A stretch of DNA of 64,000 nt from UBA1672 sp964587815 (GCA_964587815.1 CAZPMH010000001.1:124001-188000); one strand, 5' to 3'; counted from the first letter of the stretch, positions 16,920-26,132 are shown. Notes: generated by a model from the letters alone, not told the origin. Program-made: numbers and translations.

Positions 16920-18065
16920 CTATTGATGTATCATAGTAAATGCGTGTCGTACAGCATCTCTACGATCGAGATTTGAAAAATCCGTACGGGCAAAGTGTGC
17001 GTTTAAATCATCTGATATCTGCACCATTTTTTCTAAGGGCGTGCTGGTGAAGAAATCTTCGAGCGAGGGAGATGACAGATATAGAGGCAGAGATGTTTCA
17101 CCGCGTGCCTTAATAAACAGCATTTTACGAAAGACCCAGACCAATGTTTCGGCAAACATACGGTATTCTTTATCTTGCGCGGATGGGGCAAGTTTATTGG
17201 ATACTTCATGGATTGTGTTCCATTGCCATTTGGGATAACTGCGAAGAACATCAACAACCCTACCGAAGGTCGCGAGGCCGCCCTCCTCAACAATGCGCAA
17301 GGCTTGGCCGAAGCTTCCTTCTGACATGTCAGTCACGATTTGCATATCATCGACGGAAAGGACGACGCCTTTTTTATGTAACAGCTCACTGAGGTGATCG
17401 CGGCTTAACGGGTTAAATTTGACGGTGCGCGCACGTGAGTTAATGGTTTGAATGAGCAAGCCGGGACGATGTGTAATCAATATGATCAACACTTTAGGCG
17501 GCGGTTCTTCCAGAATTTTAAGGATTGCGTTTTGCGCGTTGCGGTTCATTGTGTCCGCGTCTTCGACCAGCACAATCCTCCAGCCGCCTTCGGATGCGGT
17601 CTTACGCAGGAATTGTTCAATACGCCTTAGGCTATCGACCTTAAGGCTCGCGTCTTGTTTGTTTTTTGATGCATCAAATTCGCGTTTGATGTGCAGCATG
17701 TCGGCGTGCCCGCCCGAAGCAATGCGCGCGAAAACGGGATCGTCATTGCCAACATCTAATGTCGTTGCATTTTGTGGTAAATCATCGCCGCCGAAGAGTG
17801 CGTCTTGCGCTGCGTCAGCTTTGTCATGTTTTAAAAGAAAACGCGCCAAGCGAAAGGCAAATGTTGTTTTTCCGATGCCTTTTAGCCCTGAAAATATAAC
17901 CGCGTGGGGGATAGCGGATTTATTATACATCTCCAAGAAAAACTGTTCTTGTGCGTTGTGTCCAATGCATAATGTTGATGATTCAGGCTCCGCCATTCCC
18001 GTGGCGCTTTGTGTGTGCGGGCTTTCATCAATAATATCTTCTGCGTGGTCTTCAAATAAACTCAT
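16920..18065 (-). CDS. holB: DNA polymerase III delta' subunit
   Basis: 381 aa. AAA+ clamp-loader subunit: Walker A FSGLKGIGKTTFAFRL, a sensor region (LEEPPPKVLIILITHRP) and the SRA motif NSRARTVKF that supplies the arginine finger. It works with DnaX and HolA to load the beta clamp. I use the ATG at 18065, giving a 14-base overlap with the end of tmk; a TTG three bases upstream is possible. The ~30-residue N-terminal leader before the AAA+ core is acidic and unconserved. Confidence 0.92.
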   Translation of the reverse strand: MSLFEDHAEDIIDESPHTQSATGMAEPESSTLCIGHNAQEQFFLEMYNKSAIPHAVIFSGLKGIGKTTFAFRLARFLLKHDKADAAQDALFGGDDLPQNATTLDVGNDDPVFARIASGGHADMLHIKREFDASKNKQDASLKVDSLRRIEQFLRKTASEGGWRIVLVEDADTMNRNAQNAILKILEEPPPKVLIILITHRPGLLIQTINSRARTVKFNPLSRDHLSELLHKKGVVLSVDDMQIVTDMSEGSFGQALRIVEEGGLATFGRVVDVLRSYPKWQWNTIHEVSNKLAPSAQDKEYRMFAETLVWVFRKMLFIKARGETSLPLYLSSPSLEDFFTSTPLEKMVQISDDLNAHFARTDFSNLDRRDAVRHAFTMIHQ

Positions 18066-18708
18066 CAATTATCTTTTTTATATCGTTGAATACGGCCTCT
18101 GAACCTTGGCTGGCATCTATAATTTTGCAACGCTCCGGCTCTGCTTTTGCGATATCAAGGAAGCCTTGTCTCAATCGTTTGTGAAAGCCAATGTCTAAAC
18201 GTTCAAAACGGTCTTCTGTTTTGCCGCCATCTTGGCTGTCGTTAAGGCGCTTTTGCGAACGTTTTAGTCCTTCTTCAACGTCGATATCCAAAATTAGTGT
18301 GAGGTTTGGTTTAAAATCGCCTATTGTCGTTTCTTCGATGGACTTTATTTTTTCGAGGTCTAATTCTCTACCATAGCCTTGGTAGGCGAGCGTTGAATCT
18401 GAAAACCTGTCGCAAATCACAATTTTACCGCTATGCATCGCAGGCTTTATGATTTGTTCCACATGCATAACGCGCGCGGCATACAGCAGCAATGTTTCTG
18501 CCATTGCTGTCCATTGGCCGCCATCACGCTGCACTAGAAGTGAGCGAATACTTTCTGCTTCCTTGGTTCCGCCGGGTTCTCTTGTGGTGACCACCTTAAA
18601 ATTTTTAGATGTCAGATATTCAGCCAAGCGGTTGATTTGGGTTGTCTTCCCGGAGCCTTCACCGCCCTCGAGTGTGATGAAGAATTCTTTGCGATCATGA
18701 TGTACCAT
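18052..18708 (-). CDS. tmk: Thymidylate kinase
   Basis: 218 aa from the ATG at 18708. P-loop EGGEGSGKTTQ, the DRF/DRY-type DRFSDSTLAYQGYGR substrate motif, and TREPGGT. Phosphorylates dTMP to dTDP. The frame extends upstream into dacC, but the ATG at 18708 has a ribosome site (AGGGTGA) and follows the dacC stop by only a base. It overlaps holB at its 3' end, so dacC-tmk-holB-metG-tatD form one tight operon. Confidence 0.95.
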   Translation of the reverse strand: MVHHDRKEFFITLEGGEGSGKTTQINRLAEYLTSKNFKVVTTREPGGTKEAESIRSLLVQRDGGQWTAMAETLLLYAARVMHVEQIIKPAMHSGKIVICDRFSDSTLAYQGYGRELDLEKIKSIEETTIGDFKPNLTLILDIDVEEGLKRSQKRLNDSQDGGKTEDRFERLDIGFHKRLRQGFLDIAKAEPERCKIIDASQGSEAVFNDIKKIIDEFI

Positions 18709-18709
18709 T

Positions 18710-19885
18710 TTACAAGTCACCCTTCCCTGTTGTGAGAAGTCGTGCTTTTTGTACAATCCTCATAAACCAGTCAAGCTCAGCAATGTTTTCTGCGGCAAGG
18801 AGCGGCACAATGTGCGGGTTTTCAACGCCCGGCATTTTAACAAGAATATTACCGACTTTTTGTCCACGTTTTACAGGCGCCTTAATCGGGCTTTCGTATT
18901 GCAGTTCAACTTCAATATCGCTTGCATTTATTTTGGAGACCAAAATATTTACAGAGTCGCCGGCTTCCAGAGAAACAGTGCTTTTTTGTCCTAAATACAC
19001 AGGCGCTTTGTCGAGTGTCTTTTTGTTTTCAAACAAGACTACATTTGTAAAACCGTTCAGCCCCCATTGAAGCAAGCGGATTGACTCTTCTCTACGCTCT
19101 TTTTTACTTTCCATGCCGTTCAGAACCATAATTACGCGGCGGCCATCATCATTTACGCCTGTTCCGATCAGGCCGTATCCACCATCATCAGTGTGCCCTG
19201 TTTTGAGGCCGTCTGCTCCTATCCCTGCGCCGAGTAGAGGGTTGCGGTTGGCCTGTTTAATGTCGTTAAAGGTGAATTCCGTTTCGCTGTAGAATTCATA
19301 ATATTCAGGAAATTCTTCAATCATGGCTTTGGCGAGTTTTGCCAAATCGCGTGCGGTCGAATAATGGTTTTCATCAGGCCAACCGCTTGCATTCATGAAA
19401 TTGCTGTTATCCATGCCCAGCTCTTTGGCCTTGCGATTTAAGGCGTTGGCAAACATTTCTTCACTGCCCGCGAGACCTTCGGCCAGAGCAATCGTTGCAT
19501 CGTTTCCTGATTGAATGATCACACCGCGAATAAGGTCTTCAACTTTAACTTTTTTTCCGACTTCTATGAACATTTTCGAGCCACCTTTTTTCCAGGCTTT
19601 TTCGCTCACGACGAATTCATCATCTAAGCTGAGATTGCCTTTTTTCAGGGCGTCGAAGATGACATACATGCTCATCACCTTACTCATCGATGATGTCGGC
19701 ATTTTTTGATCTGCGTTTTTCTCGAACAGGACATTACCTGTTTTGTAATCCACAATAATTGCTTGTTTGGCCGATGTTTGTTGCGCGGCATTCGCGTGGG
19801 TCATTGTTCCCCATACCATAATCAAGGCACAAATAAAGGCCGTAAGGGCATGTTTCAAATGGCAGTGTTTTTGCTTCAAATTCAT
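18710..19885 (-). CDS. dacC: D-alanyl-D-alanine carboxypeptidase (PBP5/6 type)
   Basis: 391 aa with an N-terminal signal peptide (hydrophobic core ~13-27, likely cleavage after HANA). Active-site motifs: SMSK (SxxK), SGN, and KTG in GLKTGHT. The C-terminal beta-rich PBP5-C domain and an amphipathic end (WFMRIVQKARLL) would hold it to the periplasmic face of the inner membrane. It trims the terminal D-Ala of stem pentapeptides. AAGGAAAG precedes the ATG. Neighbours rlpA and mltB are also wall enzymes. The exact dacA/dacC paralogue name is by convention. Confidence 0.93.
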   Translation of the reverse strand: MNLKQKHCHLKHALTAFICALIMVWGTMTHANAAQQTSAKQAIIVDYKTGNVLFEKNADQKMPTSSMSKVMSMYVIFDALKKGNLSLDDEFVVSEKAWKKGGSKMFIEVGKKVKVEDLIRGVIIQSGNDATIALAEGLAGSEEMFANALNRKAKELGMDNSNFMNASGWPDENHYSTARDLAKLAKAMIEEFPEYYEFYSETEFTFNDIKQANRNPLLGAGIGADGLKTGHTDDGGYGLIGTGVNDDGRRVIMVLNGMESKKERREESIRLLQWGLNGFTNVVLFENKKTLDKAPVYLGQKSTVSLEAGDSVNILVSKINASDIEVELQYESPIKAPVKRGQKVGNILVKMPGVENPHIVPLLAAENIAELDWFMRIVQKARLLTTGKGDL

Positions 19886-19915
19886 TCTGTCTTTCCTTGG
19901 CTCAATCCATAAGCC

Positions 19916-20854
19916 TTAGTTTTTATCGATGACGATTACGGCTTGATCATAGCCACCTGAGAGCAGCTTTGACAAGAGTTCATCAGCAGCGGACACGGAT
20001 GCGGACGGAAACCGCACACGATAGATTTGTTTACCGCTTACATTCGCAGGGAAAACTTGTGCCCTGCCGAAGCGGTCTAAGGATGACGCGTAACGTGTTG
20101 CTGCTTCCCTTGATGAAAACGCGCCCGTTTGGACGAATATATTTTGCGCGCTCACAGGATATTCAGAGATTATAGGATCAGGATAAAAATTACCTTGTTT
20201 TACATGCCCCGGAATCGTTTTCGGTTGCGCCGTATTTAACGTTTGTAGCTTTGGCTCCACCTTCGCGTAATCCACTTCTGCCGTGCGGCGCGGTTGGTAG
20301 CCGGACTTGTTCATGCTGACTTCTATTCCCTTGGTGCTTCCGCCATTTCTTGCAATTTCTGCAACGGTACGGCTTTCTGCTTCTAAAACCTGAACACGTA
20401 CTTTTGCCGTTCCTTTATTTTTGAAGCCGAGTAGTTCGGCCGAGCGTTTGGACATATCGATAATTCGGCCATGAGCATAAGGGCCGCGATCATTCACGCG
20501 CGCGATTATAGATTTTCCATTTTCCAGATTCGTAACGCGCACAATGCTCGGTAACGGGAGTGTTTTATGCGCGGCAGTAATTTCGTTTTGGTCGTACACT
20601 TCTCCGTTCGCTGTAAGTTTGCCATGGAAGTTTGGGCCGTACCAAGATGCAATGCCTTTTTTATCGTAGTTGAAATCAACGCTTGGGTAGTATTTTTTTC
20701 CTTTTATTATATAGGGAGAGCCGACCTTGTAATGCCCTTTGCTGGTTGCAAGCGGGCCTGTCACGGTGGAGCCTTTGTTGCCAAAAGAACACGCAGATAG
20801 CGGGCACCCTAAGATTGTTATTAGAGCGATGCGAAGTACGGCCGCCTTATACAT
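19916..20854 (-). CDS. rlpA: Septal ring lytic transglycosylase RlpA (lipoprotein with SPOR domain)
   Basis: 312 aa. Lipoprotein signal with lipobox LSAC (Cys22). The double-psi beta-barrel domain spans ~65-160 with the GIASWYGPNFHGKLTANGE signature and the catalytic Asp region ARVNDRGPYAHGRIID. The C-terminal ~75 residues are a SPOR domain (FVQTGAFSSREAATRYA) that binds denuded septal glycan. RlpA cleaves naked glycan strands during division. Sits between mltB and dacC. Confidence 0.94.
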   Translation of the reverse strand: MYKAAVLRIALITILGCPLSACSFGNKGSTVTGPLATSKGHYKVGSPYIIKGKKYYPSVDFNYDKKGIASWYGPNFHGKLTANGEVYDQNEITAAHKTLPLPSIVRVTNLENGKSIIARVNDRGPYAHGRIIDMSKRSAELLGFKNKGTAKVRVQVLEAESRTVAEIARNGGSTKGIEVSMNKSGYQPRRTAEVDYAKVEPKLQTLNTAQPKTIPGHVKQGNFYPDPIISEYPVSAQNIFVQTGAFSSREAATRYASSLDRFGRAQVFPANVSGKQIYRVRFPSASVSAADELLSKLLSGGYDQAVIVIDKN

Positions 20855-20858
20855 AAAT

Positions 20859-21854
20859 TTAGCCCCCCTGCTTTATCGCATCGGCCAATATTCCGACTGA
20901 TGTTGCGAAGTAGGTTGAGCGGTTCCATTTCATGACAACGCCAAAATTGTGATAGGCGAGATATGTCGGGCCGTTTAGCCCGTCAGGTGCGACCAGAGAG
21001 GCCTGAATTCCGTCTGCAACCGGCAAATCTCCGCCTCCGGGCAATGTCAGGCCCAGTTTTTTCCATGTTGCCAGATCGTGCTTAACCTTTAAGCTAACCT
21101 TATCTTTGCCGATTGATTTAGGCACGCTTACGCGGCGGCCCCATCGCTCATCTTCGCGCCAGCCGCTTTTGCTCAAGTAATTTGCGGTGGATGCGAAAAC
21201 ATCGGGCAGGCTTGTCCAGATATCGCGCTTGCCATCATCGTTGCCGTCTACTGCAAAGGCGTGGAAGCTGGATGGCATGAACTGATTTTGCCCCATCGCG
21301 CCTGCCCATGAGCCTTTCATGTTTTCGAAAGAGATGTGCCCTTCATCTAAAATTTTGAGGGCATTAATAAGCTCTTTGCGAAAGAATGAGCTGCGGCGGC
21401 CGTCATGTGCGAGCGTTGAGAGCGCTGTTACCACACCGAACCCGCCTGTGTTGTTGCCGTAGCTGGTTTCTACGCCCCACAGGGCGACGATGTATTGCGC
21501 GGGTACACCGTATTTCTTTGCTGTTGCGTCCAATAGCTCCTTATGTTCACGATACATGCGTTGGCCTTGTGCGATGCGGGCATCGCTGATCACACGTTTT
21601 TTATACTGCGCAAACGTCATCGTGCCTTCGGGTTGTTTGCGATCTAACTCTATAATCCGTTTTACAGGTTTCACGCCGACGAAAGCTTTATCCAGCGTTT
21701 CTTGAGAAATTCCCTGACGTTTTGCATCTTGCTTGAAGTTTGCGACCCATGTTTCAAATTCAGGCGCGGCCTGAGCCTGTTGTAATGGCGCCAAGCTTAT
21801 TATTGCAGCGCAGATGATGGTAAGTGGTCGGTTGAAGGCAAACGTACGTTTCAT
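20859..21854 (-). CDS. mltB: Lytic murein transglycosylase MltB family
   Basis: 331 aa with a cleavable signal peptide (cleavage near AQA-AP, residue ~29) and no lipobox, so probably soluble periplasmic. Catalytic Glu lies in ALWGVETSYGNNTGG; further family motifs are GSWAGAMGQNQFMPSSF and the YLSKSGW region. Cleaves MurNAc-GlcNAc bonds to give 1,6-anhydroMurNAc ends. First gene of the rlpA-dacC-tmk run; the upstream ~200 bases to tRNA-Ser probably hold its promoter, but no clear boxes are visible. Confidence 0.93.
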   Translation of the reverse strand: MKRTFAFNRPLTIICAAIISLAPLQQAQAAPEFETWVANFKQDAKRQGISQETLDKAFVGVKPVKRIIELDRKQPEGTMTFAQYKKRVISDARIAQGQRMYREHKELLDATAKKYGVPAQYIVALWGVETSYGNNTGGFGVVTALSTLAHDGRRSSFFRKELINALKILDEGHISFENMKGSWAGAMGQNQFMPSSFHAFAVDGNDDGKRDIWTSLPDVFASTANYLSKSGWREDERWGRRVSVPKSIGKDKVSLKVKHDLATWKKLGLTLPGGGDLPVADGIQASLVAPDGLNGPTYLAYHNFGVVMKWNRSTYFATSVGILADAIKQGG

Positions 21855-22062
21855 GATTCGTCCTTGTAGAATTTTGATGTAAGCTCAAGATAAAGGCGGC
21901 GCTCTATCGGAACAAGATAAAACCGTTTCTGATATAAAAAAACTCACAAGCCTTAGAGTTCTCAATATAAAATATAGCAATCTTTTTGCATTTTGCACTA
22001 GACAGGCATGCATAAAACTCGCTAATAAGTGAAGCTCTTAAATGCACAACCCGCATCGGTTA

Positions 22063-22152
22063 GGACAGATGGCAGAGTGGTTGAATGCACCGGTCTTGAA
22101 AACCGGCATGGGTGCAAGCCCATCCAGGGTTCGAATCCCTGTCTGTCCGCCA
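22063..22152 (+). tRNA. tRNA-Ser (anticodon TGA)
   Basis: 90 bases including an encoded CCA. The acceptor stem GGACAGA pairs with TCTGTCC; the anticodon stem-loop is CCGGT-CTTGAAA-ACCGG with anticodon TGA; there is a long variable arm (ATGGGTGCAAGCCCAT) as required for a class II tRNA, and the T loop GGTTCGAATCC. Reads UCA and related serine codons. Confidence 0.97.
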
Positions 22153-22249
22153 TTTTTCTCTTCATTGGTTCGGTGCTTTACTAAGCCTGAAAATAAAACT
22201 GTATCCATGAGAGTTTATTTTACAGCGCTTGTTTCTGTAAGCTCAATAG

Positions 22250-22432
22250 TTACTCTTCAGATATGTTGCTCTGTTTACCTAACTTTTCTTTTTCCTCAAG
22301 AAACCCTGTTTCTGCAAACTGCTGACCTGCAACGCCACCATCCATTTGAATTGATGGCGTTTGTGAGGTTGCCACTAAGTAAATCCACCACGCAACGAGA
22401 ACACCTAAAAATAAGAAAAATATTTTCAACAA
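22250..22432 (-). CDS. Possible small single-pass membrane protein
   Basis: 60 aa, TTG start with AGGA eight bases upstream. Residues ~2-23 form a hydrophobic helix (FFLFLGVLVAWWIYLVA), followed by a polar acidic tail. It is on the same strand as, and 36 bases downstream of, the next small membrane-protein candidate, and codon use is not obviously wrong. No family recognised. It could be a chance frame; if it is not a gene, the 316 bases from 22153 to 22468 hold nothing I can name. Confidence 0.4.
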   Translation of the reverse strand: MLKIFFLFLGVLVAWWIYLVATSQTPSIQMDGGVAGQQFAETGFLEEKEKLGKQSNISEE

Positions 22433-22468
22433 TATTTCTTTCCTGGTTTATTAAATTATAAATTTAAA

Positions 22469-22699
22469 CTATTCATTTTTATTAAGGATCATTTTTTCAA
22501 AATCCTCAGGGCTTTTCCAAAGAGTACGCGTTCCACCTTTAGTGCAAATAATTGCGGATGGATCAAAAACTGAACACTGCAATGTTCTAACGCCTCCGCC
22601 TCCAAATAGCCAAGCCAGCGATAAAACGAAGAAAGCGAATAAAATTATGTGACGTAGCTTAATTTTTTCGTATTTCTTATTTTTATGCTTTTTAGACAT
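22469..22699 (-). CDS. Small predicted single-pass membrane protein, unknown function
   Basis: 76 aa from the ATG at 22699 (another ATG is 9 bases upstream). A very basic N-terminus (KKHKNKKYEKIKLRH) is followed by one transmembrane helix (~18-33), a GGGG turn, and a short domain with two cysteines eight residues apart. The positive-inside rule puts the N-terminus in the cytoplasm and the Cys domain outside. No clear ribosome site and no recognised family. Confidence 0.5.
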   Translation of the reverse strand: MSKKHKNKKYEKIKLRHIILFAFFVLSLAWLFGGGGVRTLQCSVFDPSAIICTKGGTRTLWKSPEDFEKMILNKNE

Positions 22700-22749
22700 A
22701 CACATCAATACGCGCTTGGGTTTGTTCGCTATGAATAGGAAAAGAAAAT

Positions 22750-22826
22750 GGTCGGAACGAGAGGATTTGAACCTCCGACCCCTAAGCCCCCAGCTTAGTG
22801 CGCTAACCAGGCTGCGCCACGTTCCG
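22750..22826 (-). tRNA. tRNA-Pro (anticodon GGG)
   Basis: 77 bases on the minus strand with encoded CCA. Acceptor stem CGGAACG/CGTTCCG, anticodon stem-loop CTAAG-CTGGGGG-CTTAG with GGG at the anticodon, and T loop GGTTCGAATCC. Reads CCC/CCU. A second proline tRNA (TGG) lies at 62641. Confidence 0.96.
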
Positions 22827-22908
22827 ATTTAATGATGTTGTATCTTATTGCCCTGTATAAATCAATTAAGATTGTCACGGACAAAGCAGTTAAGGCAGGA
22901 AACTTATT

Positions 22909-23454
22909 CTAGCTTTTTTTAATCATACCGCGCAGCTCTTTCAGTTCAGCCAGAACGTCTTCGAGGGCACGCTTTTGGCCTTCCGTTAACTTCGAGCCGA
23001 CAGCTTGGTCGTCATCGTCCGCTTTTGTTTCTTGCAAAATGGGTGATTGTGCATCCGGCGTTGAGAAATTTTCGACAATAACGCTTTTTCCGGCTTCGCG
23101 GAATAATTTTTGTACGCCTTTAATTGTATAGCCTTCAATATAAAGAAGACGGTGAATTGCTTTTAACAGTTTTACATCTTCGGGACGGTAATAGCGACGC
23201 CCACCGCCACGTTTCAGCGGTTTTACTTGTGAGAACTTTGTTTCCCAGAATCGCAAAACGTGCTGTTGAACGCCTAAATCGTCTGAAACTTCACTGATTG
23301 TACGGAAAGCCGAAGATGATTTACGACGGCGCGATGATCTTGACGCGTCATTTTTCGCGGCGTTTTCCTTTGCCCGATCCAAATCGGCCTGATCTACGTG
23401 ATCTTGGGATGGAACGCTTTGGTTTTGTTCTTCTTTGCGTTTTTGATGATCCAT
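22909..23454 (-). CDS. MerR-family transcriptional regulator
   Basis: 181 aa. The N-terminal ~45 residues are low-complexity and charged; the winged HTH follows (AFRTISEVSDDLGVQQHVLRFWETKF, then the GGGRRYYRPEDVKLLKAI wing). The remaining C-terminal part is short and shows no metal-site cysteines, so the effector is unknown. Located directly downstream of ihfA, as in most alphaproteobacteria, where the pair is co-transcribed. Confidence 0.88.
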   Translation of the reverse strand: MDHQKRKEEQNQSVPSQDHVDQADLDRAKENAAKNDASRSSRRRKSSSAFRTISEVSDDLGVQQHVLRFWETKFSQVKPLKRGGGRRYYRPEDVKLLKAIHRLLYIEGYTIKGVQKLFREAGKSVIVENFSTPDAQSPILQETKADDDDQAVGSKLTEGQKRALEDVLAELKELRGMIKKS

Positions 23455-23489
23455 TGTAAATCCTTTGTTTATGATCGGTCGTTTATTTC

Positions 23490-23786
23490 TTAAACGCCTT
23501 TATTAACGCGTTCTTTCAAAACATGTGATGCGCGAAAGACCAAAACCTTACGCGGTGAAATCGGAACCTCTACCCCTGTTTTCGGGTTTCTGCCGATACG
23601 CTCTCCTTTTTCACGAATTGAAAAGCTGCCAAATGATGAAATTTTCACGTTTTCTCCTGCAACGAGTGCGTTGGAGACTTCATCAAGCACGGATTCGACC
23701 AGATCAGCTGACTCATTACGTGACAAACCGACTTCTTCGTAAACGGCTTCCGCTAAATCGGCGCGGGTTATCGTTCGATTTTCCAT
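23490..23786 (-). CDS. ihfA: Integration host factor subunit alpha
   Basis: 98 aa DNABII protein. Starts with TITRADLAEAVYEEVGLSRNES and carries the DNA-bending arm GRNPKTGVEVPISPRKVLVFRAS with the intercalating Pro. Works as heterodimer with IhfB to bend DNA. It lies downstream of rpmF-plsX-fabH but is separated from fabH by ~160 bases containing a candidate promoter and terminator, so it may be independently transcribed. Confidence 0.95.
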   Translation of the reverse strand: MENRTITRADLAEAVYEEVGLSRNESADLVESVLDEVSNALVAGENVKISSFGSFSIREKGERIGRNPKTGVEVPISPRKVLVFRASHVLKERVNKGV

Positions 23787-23813
23787 TCATTTACTCCATA
23801 TCAATATAATAAA

Positions 23814-23843
23814 ACACTAACGTATTTCATTGCCTAGCGTCAA
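23814..23843 (-). promoter_or_regulatory. Candidate sigma-70 promoter for ihfA
   Basis: Minus strand -35 TTGACG at 23843-23838, 18-base spacer, -10 TAGTGT at 23819-23814, 28 bases before the ihfA ATG. The -35 is good, the -10 mediocre. Confidence 0.35.
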
Positions 23844-23864
23844 TGCAGGCGCGGTGAATAACGT

Positions 23865-23907
23865 AAAAAAAATGATTCAATTCAAAGGGTAAAGGACAGC
23901 CTTTGAA
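23865..23907 (-). terminator. Weak candidate terminator downstream of fabH
   Basis: On the minus strand TTCAAAG at 23907-23901 can pair with CTTTGAA at 23887-23881 around a 13-base loop, and eight T residues follow at 23872-23865, but eight bases separate stem and T tract. Position after fabH fits; the geometry is imperfect. Confidence 0.3.
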
Positions 23908-23947
23908 GTTCAAGTATTCCTTCAAACGCTGGATAATTGTGTGATTT

Positions 23948-24928
23948 TTATATGCGCACCAAGGCTGAGCCCCATGTCAGGCCACCGCCAAGCGCTTCGA
24001 AAAGAACAAGCTCGCCTTTTTTAATTTTACCGCTTTGCATCGCGCTGTCGAAAGCCAGAGGTATAGAGGCGGCGGAGGTGTTTGCGTGGTGTTGCACTGT
24101 CAAAATCACTTGCTCCATCGGCATTTTCAGCTTTTTCGCCGTGGCTTCTATGATGCGGGAATTTGCCTGATGCGGGACAAGCCAATCGATATCTTCGGCG
24201 GATATGTTGTTGTGTTCGAGCGCGGCATTGACCGCATCCGACATTAACTTTACAGCGTGTTTGAAGATTTCACGACCATGCATGACGATGTGACCGCTTT
24301 GCCCTGAGGAGCTCACGCCGCCATCCGTGTAGAGCAAATCTTTATGATTTCCGTTTGCGTATAAATGTGTGGATAAAATGCCTGACGCGTTTTCAGCATC
24401 ATCTTGCTTTACTTCATTTGCCTCAAGAATCACAGCGCCTGCACCATCACCGAATAATACGCATGTCGCGCGATCTGACCAATTGAGGATTGAGCTCATT
24501 TTCTCAGCGCCAATCACGATCACGCGTGACATTTGTCCTGTTGCGATCATGCTGTTTGCAACGCTGAGGGCGTATATGAAGCCTGAGCAGACAGCTTGCA
24601 CGTCAAATGCAACACCAACAGGAATATTCAAAGCTGACTGAACTTTTACAGCAACAGCTGGAAAGGTTTGATCAGGCGTTGTTGTGGCGACGATGATGCC
24701 GTCAATTTGTTCTGCACTTAAGGAAGAGCGCGCCAACGCTTGTTTTGCAGCCTCAATAGCCATATCGGCGGTTGTTTGGTTTTCGGCGGCGATGTGGCGC
24801 TGTTTAATACCGCTGCGCTGTGTGATCCATTCGTCAGACGTTTCAACGATTTGAGCCAGATCATCATTCGTTACGATTTTTTCCGGCAAATATCCGCCTG
24901 TTGATATAATTTTTGCACGCCGCGTCAT
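23948..24928 (-). CDS. fabH: 3-oxoacyl-[ACP] synthase III (KAS III)
   Basis: 326 aa. Catalytic triad Cys in VQAVCSGFIYAL, His in VPHQANSRI, and Asn in HHANTSAASIP. Starts fatty-acid synthesis by condensing acetyl-CoA with malonyl-ACP. Its ATG overlaps the plsX stop by 4 bases (ATGA), so plsX-fabH are translationally coupled. Length and motifs are fully typical. Confidence 0.97.
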   Translation of the reverse strand: MTRRAKIISTGGYLPEKIVTNDDLAQIVETSDEWITQRSGIKQRHIAAENQTTADMAIEAAKQALARSSLSAEQIDGIIVATTTPDQTFPAVAVKVQSALNIPVGVAFDVQAVCSGFIYALSVANSMIATGQMSRVIVIGAEKMSSILNWSDRATCVLFGDGAGAVILEANEVKQDDAENASGILSTHLYANGNHKDLLYTDGGVSSSGQSGHIVMHGREIFKHAVKLMSDAVNAALEHNNISAEDIDWLVPHQANSRIIEATAKKLKMPMEQVILTVQHHANTSAASIPLAFDSAMQSGKIKKGELVLFEALGGGLTWGSALVRI

Positions 24929-25968
24929 GTCTTTTCTTCTTTTTCATTTTGTTCGTTAATATGTGCAATGTCGCGCATCAATTCTTCAACATAATCTTCG
25001 CGCGCCAATCGTATAGCACGGATCACCGCGCTGCTGAAGGCGACAGCGTCCCCTCCTCCGTGGCTTTTAATGCATAGGCCGTTTAACCCTAAGAACACGC
25101 CACCGTTATAGTGGCGGGGGTCCATTTGTTTCTTGAGCTTGCGCAGCGAGAAATAGGCCAGCATACCGCCTAATTTTGATAAAGGGCCTGCGTTGAAGGA
25201 TCTTGAAACGAACTGCTTTACCATTGCGCCAACGCCTTCGGCGGTTTTTAGAGCAATATTACCCGCATAGCCGTCACACACGATCACATCGACGACGCCC
25301 TTGTTTATGTCTGTGCCTTCGACAAAACCATGGTATTTTCCGGGAAATTCCAGCTTTGAGAGCATCTCCCCCGCGAGGCGGACATGATCAGGGCCTTTGG
25401 TTTCTTCGGAACCGATGTTTAATAAGCCGACAGATGGTGACTGTATTTTCATATTTGCGCGCGCGAATATTGTTCCGAGGATCGCGAACTGCACAAGGTT
25501 TTCGGCCTCAACTAAAACATTTGCACCCAGATCAAGCATGATGGCCTCACCGTTTACGCACGGCATGACGGAGGCAATTGCGGGGCGGTGGATGCCCGGT
25601 GCCATTTTTAAAACGGTTTTTGCCATGGCCATTAGCGCGCCTGTGTTACCAGCAGAGACAACGGCAGATGCCCGCCCTTCTTTTACGGCTTCGATCGCGA
25701 GGCGCATTCCTGTGCCTTTGCTCGATCTGAGCGCTGCGGAAGGCTTATCATCGTTCAAGACCATTTTGTCGGTATGTGTTATCTCAGAGTGTGCTTGCAG
25801 CGATTTGCATTTCTTTAGGTAAGGCTCAATTTTTGTTTGGTCGCCGAAAATCAGGAAGAACACTTCGGGACGATTCTTCAACGTCATCTCAAGTGCCGGG
25901 ATAATTTCCTTCGGCCCGTGATCGCCCCCCATAGCATCAATTGCGATTACTATTTTGTCTGTTTTCAT
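24925..25968 (-). CDS. plsX: Phosphate acyltransferase PlsX
   Basis: 347 aa from the ATG at 25968. Makes acyl-phosphate from acyl-ACP as the first step of the PlsX/PlsY phospholipid route. Motifs include IAIDAMGGDHGP at the N-terminus, SAGNTGALMA and GYAGNIALKTAEG. The frame runs up to 26034 with alternative starts at 25992 and 26034; none has a good ribosome site, and I chose 25968 because family members begin a few residues before the IAIDAMGGD strand. Downstream of rpmF, the classic arrangement. Confidence 0.94.
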   Translation of the reverse strand: MKTDKIVIAIDAMGGDHGPKEIIPALEMTLKNRPEVFFLIFGDQTKIEPYLKKCKSLQAHSEITHTDKMVLNDDKPSAALRSSKGTGMRLAIEAVKEGRASAVVSAGNTGALMAMAKTVLKMAPGIHRPAIASVMPCVNGEAIMLDLGANVLVEAENLVQFAILGTIFARANMKIQSPSVGLLNIGSEETKGPDHVRLAGEMLSKLEFPGKYHGFVEGTDINKGVVDVIVCDGYAGNIALKTAEGVGAMVKQFVSRSFNAGPLSKLGGMLAYFSLRKLKKQMDPRHYNGGVFLGLNGLCIKSHGGGDAVAFSSAVIRAIRLAREDYVEELMRDIAHINEQNEKEEKT

Positions 25969-26132
25969 TTTGTTTTGATCTTGTGCGGTCATTGAATGTA
26001 TTTTTATAACGAAATATCGGCCAATAATAAACATTATTGACCGATTATGTCGTGCCTGTTTTCAAAAAATCTTTATTTTATCGACAGAGCTTTATTTTAT
26101 TTGTGTGCAACCGAGCACGCATGAAGACGCGA

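Noticed and set aside
17452..18102. 216-codon frame antisense to holB
   Set aside because: Complement of a well-recognised gene; the translated residues are Cys/Ser-rich and show no domain.
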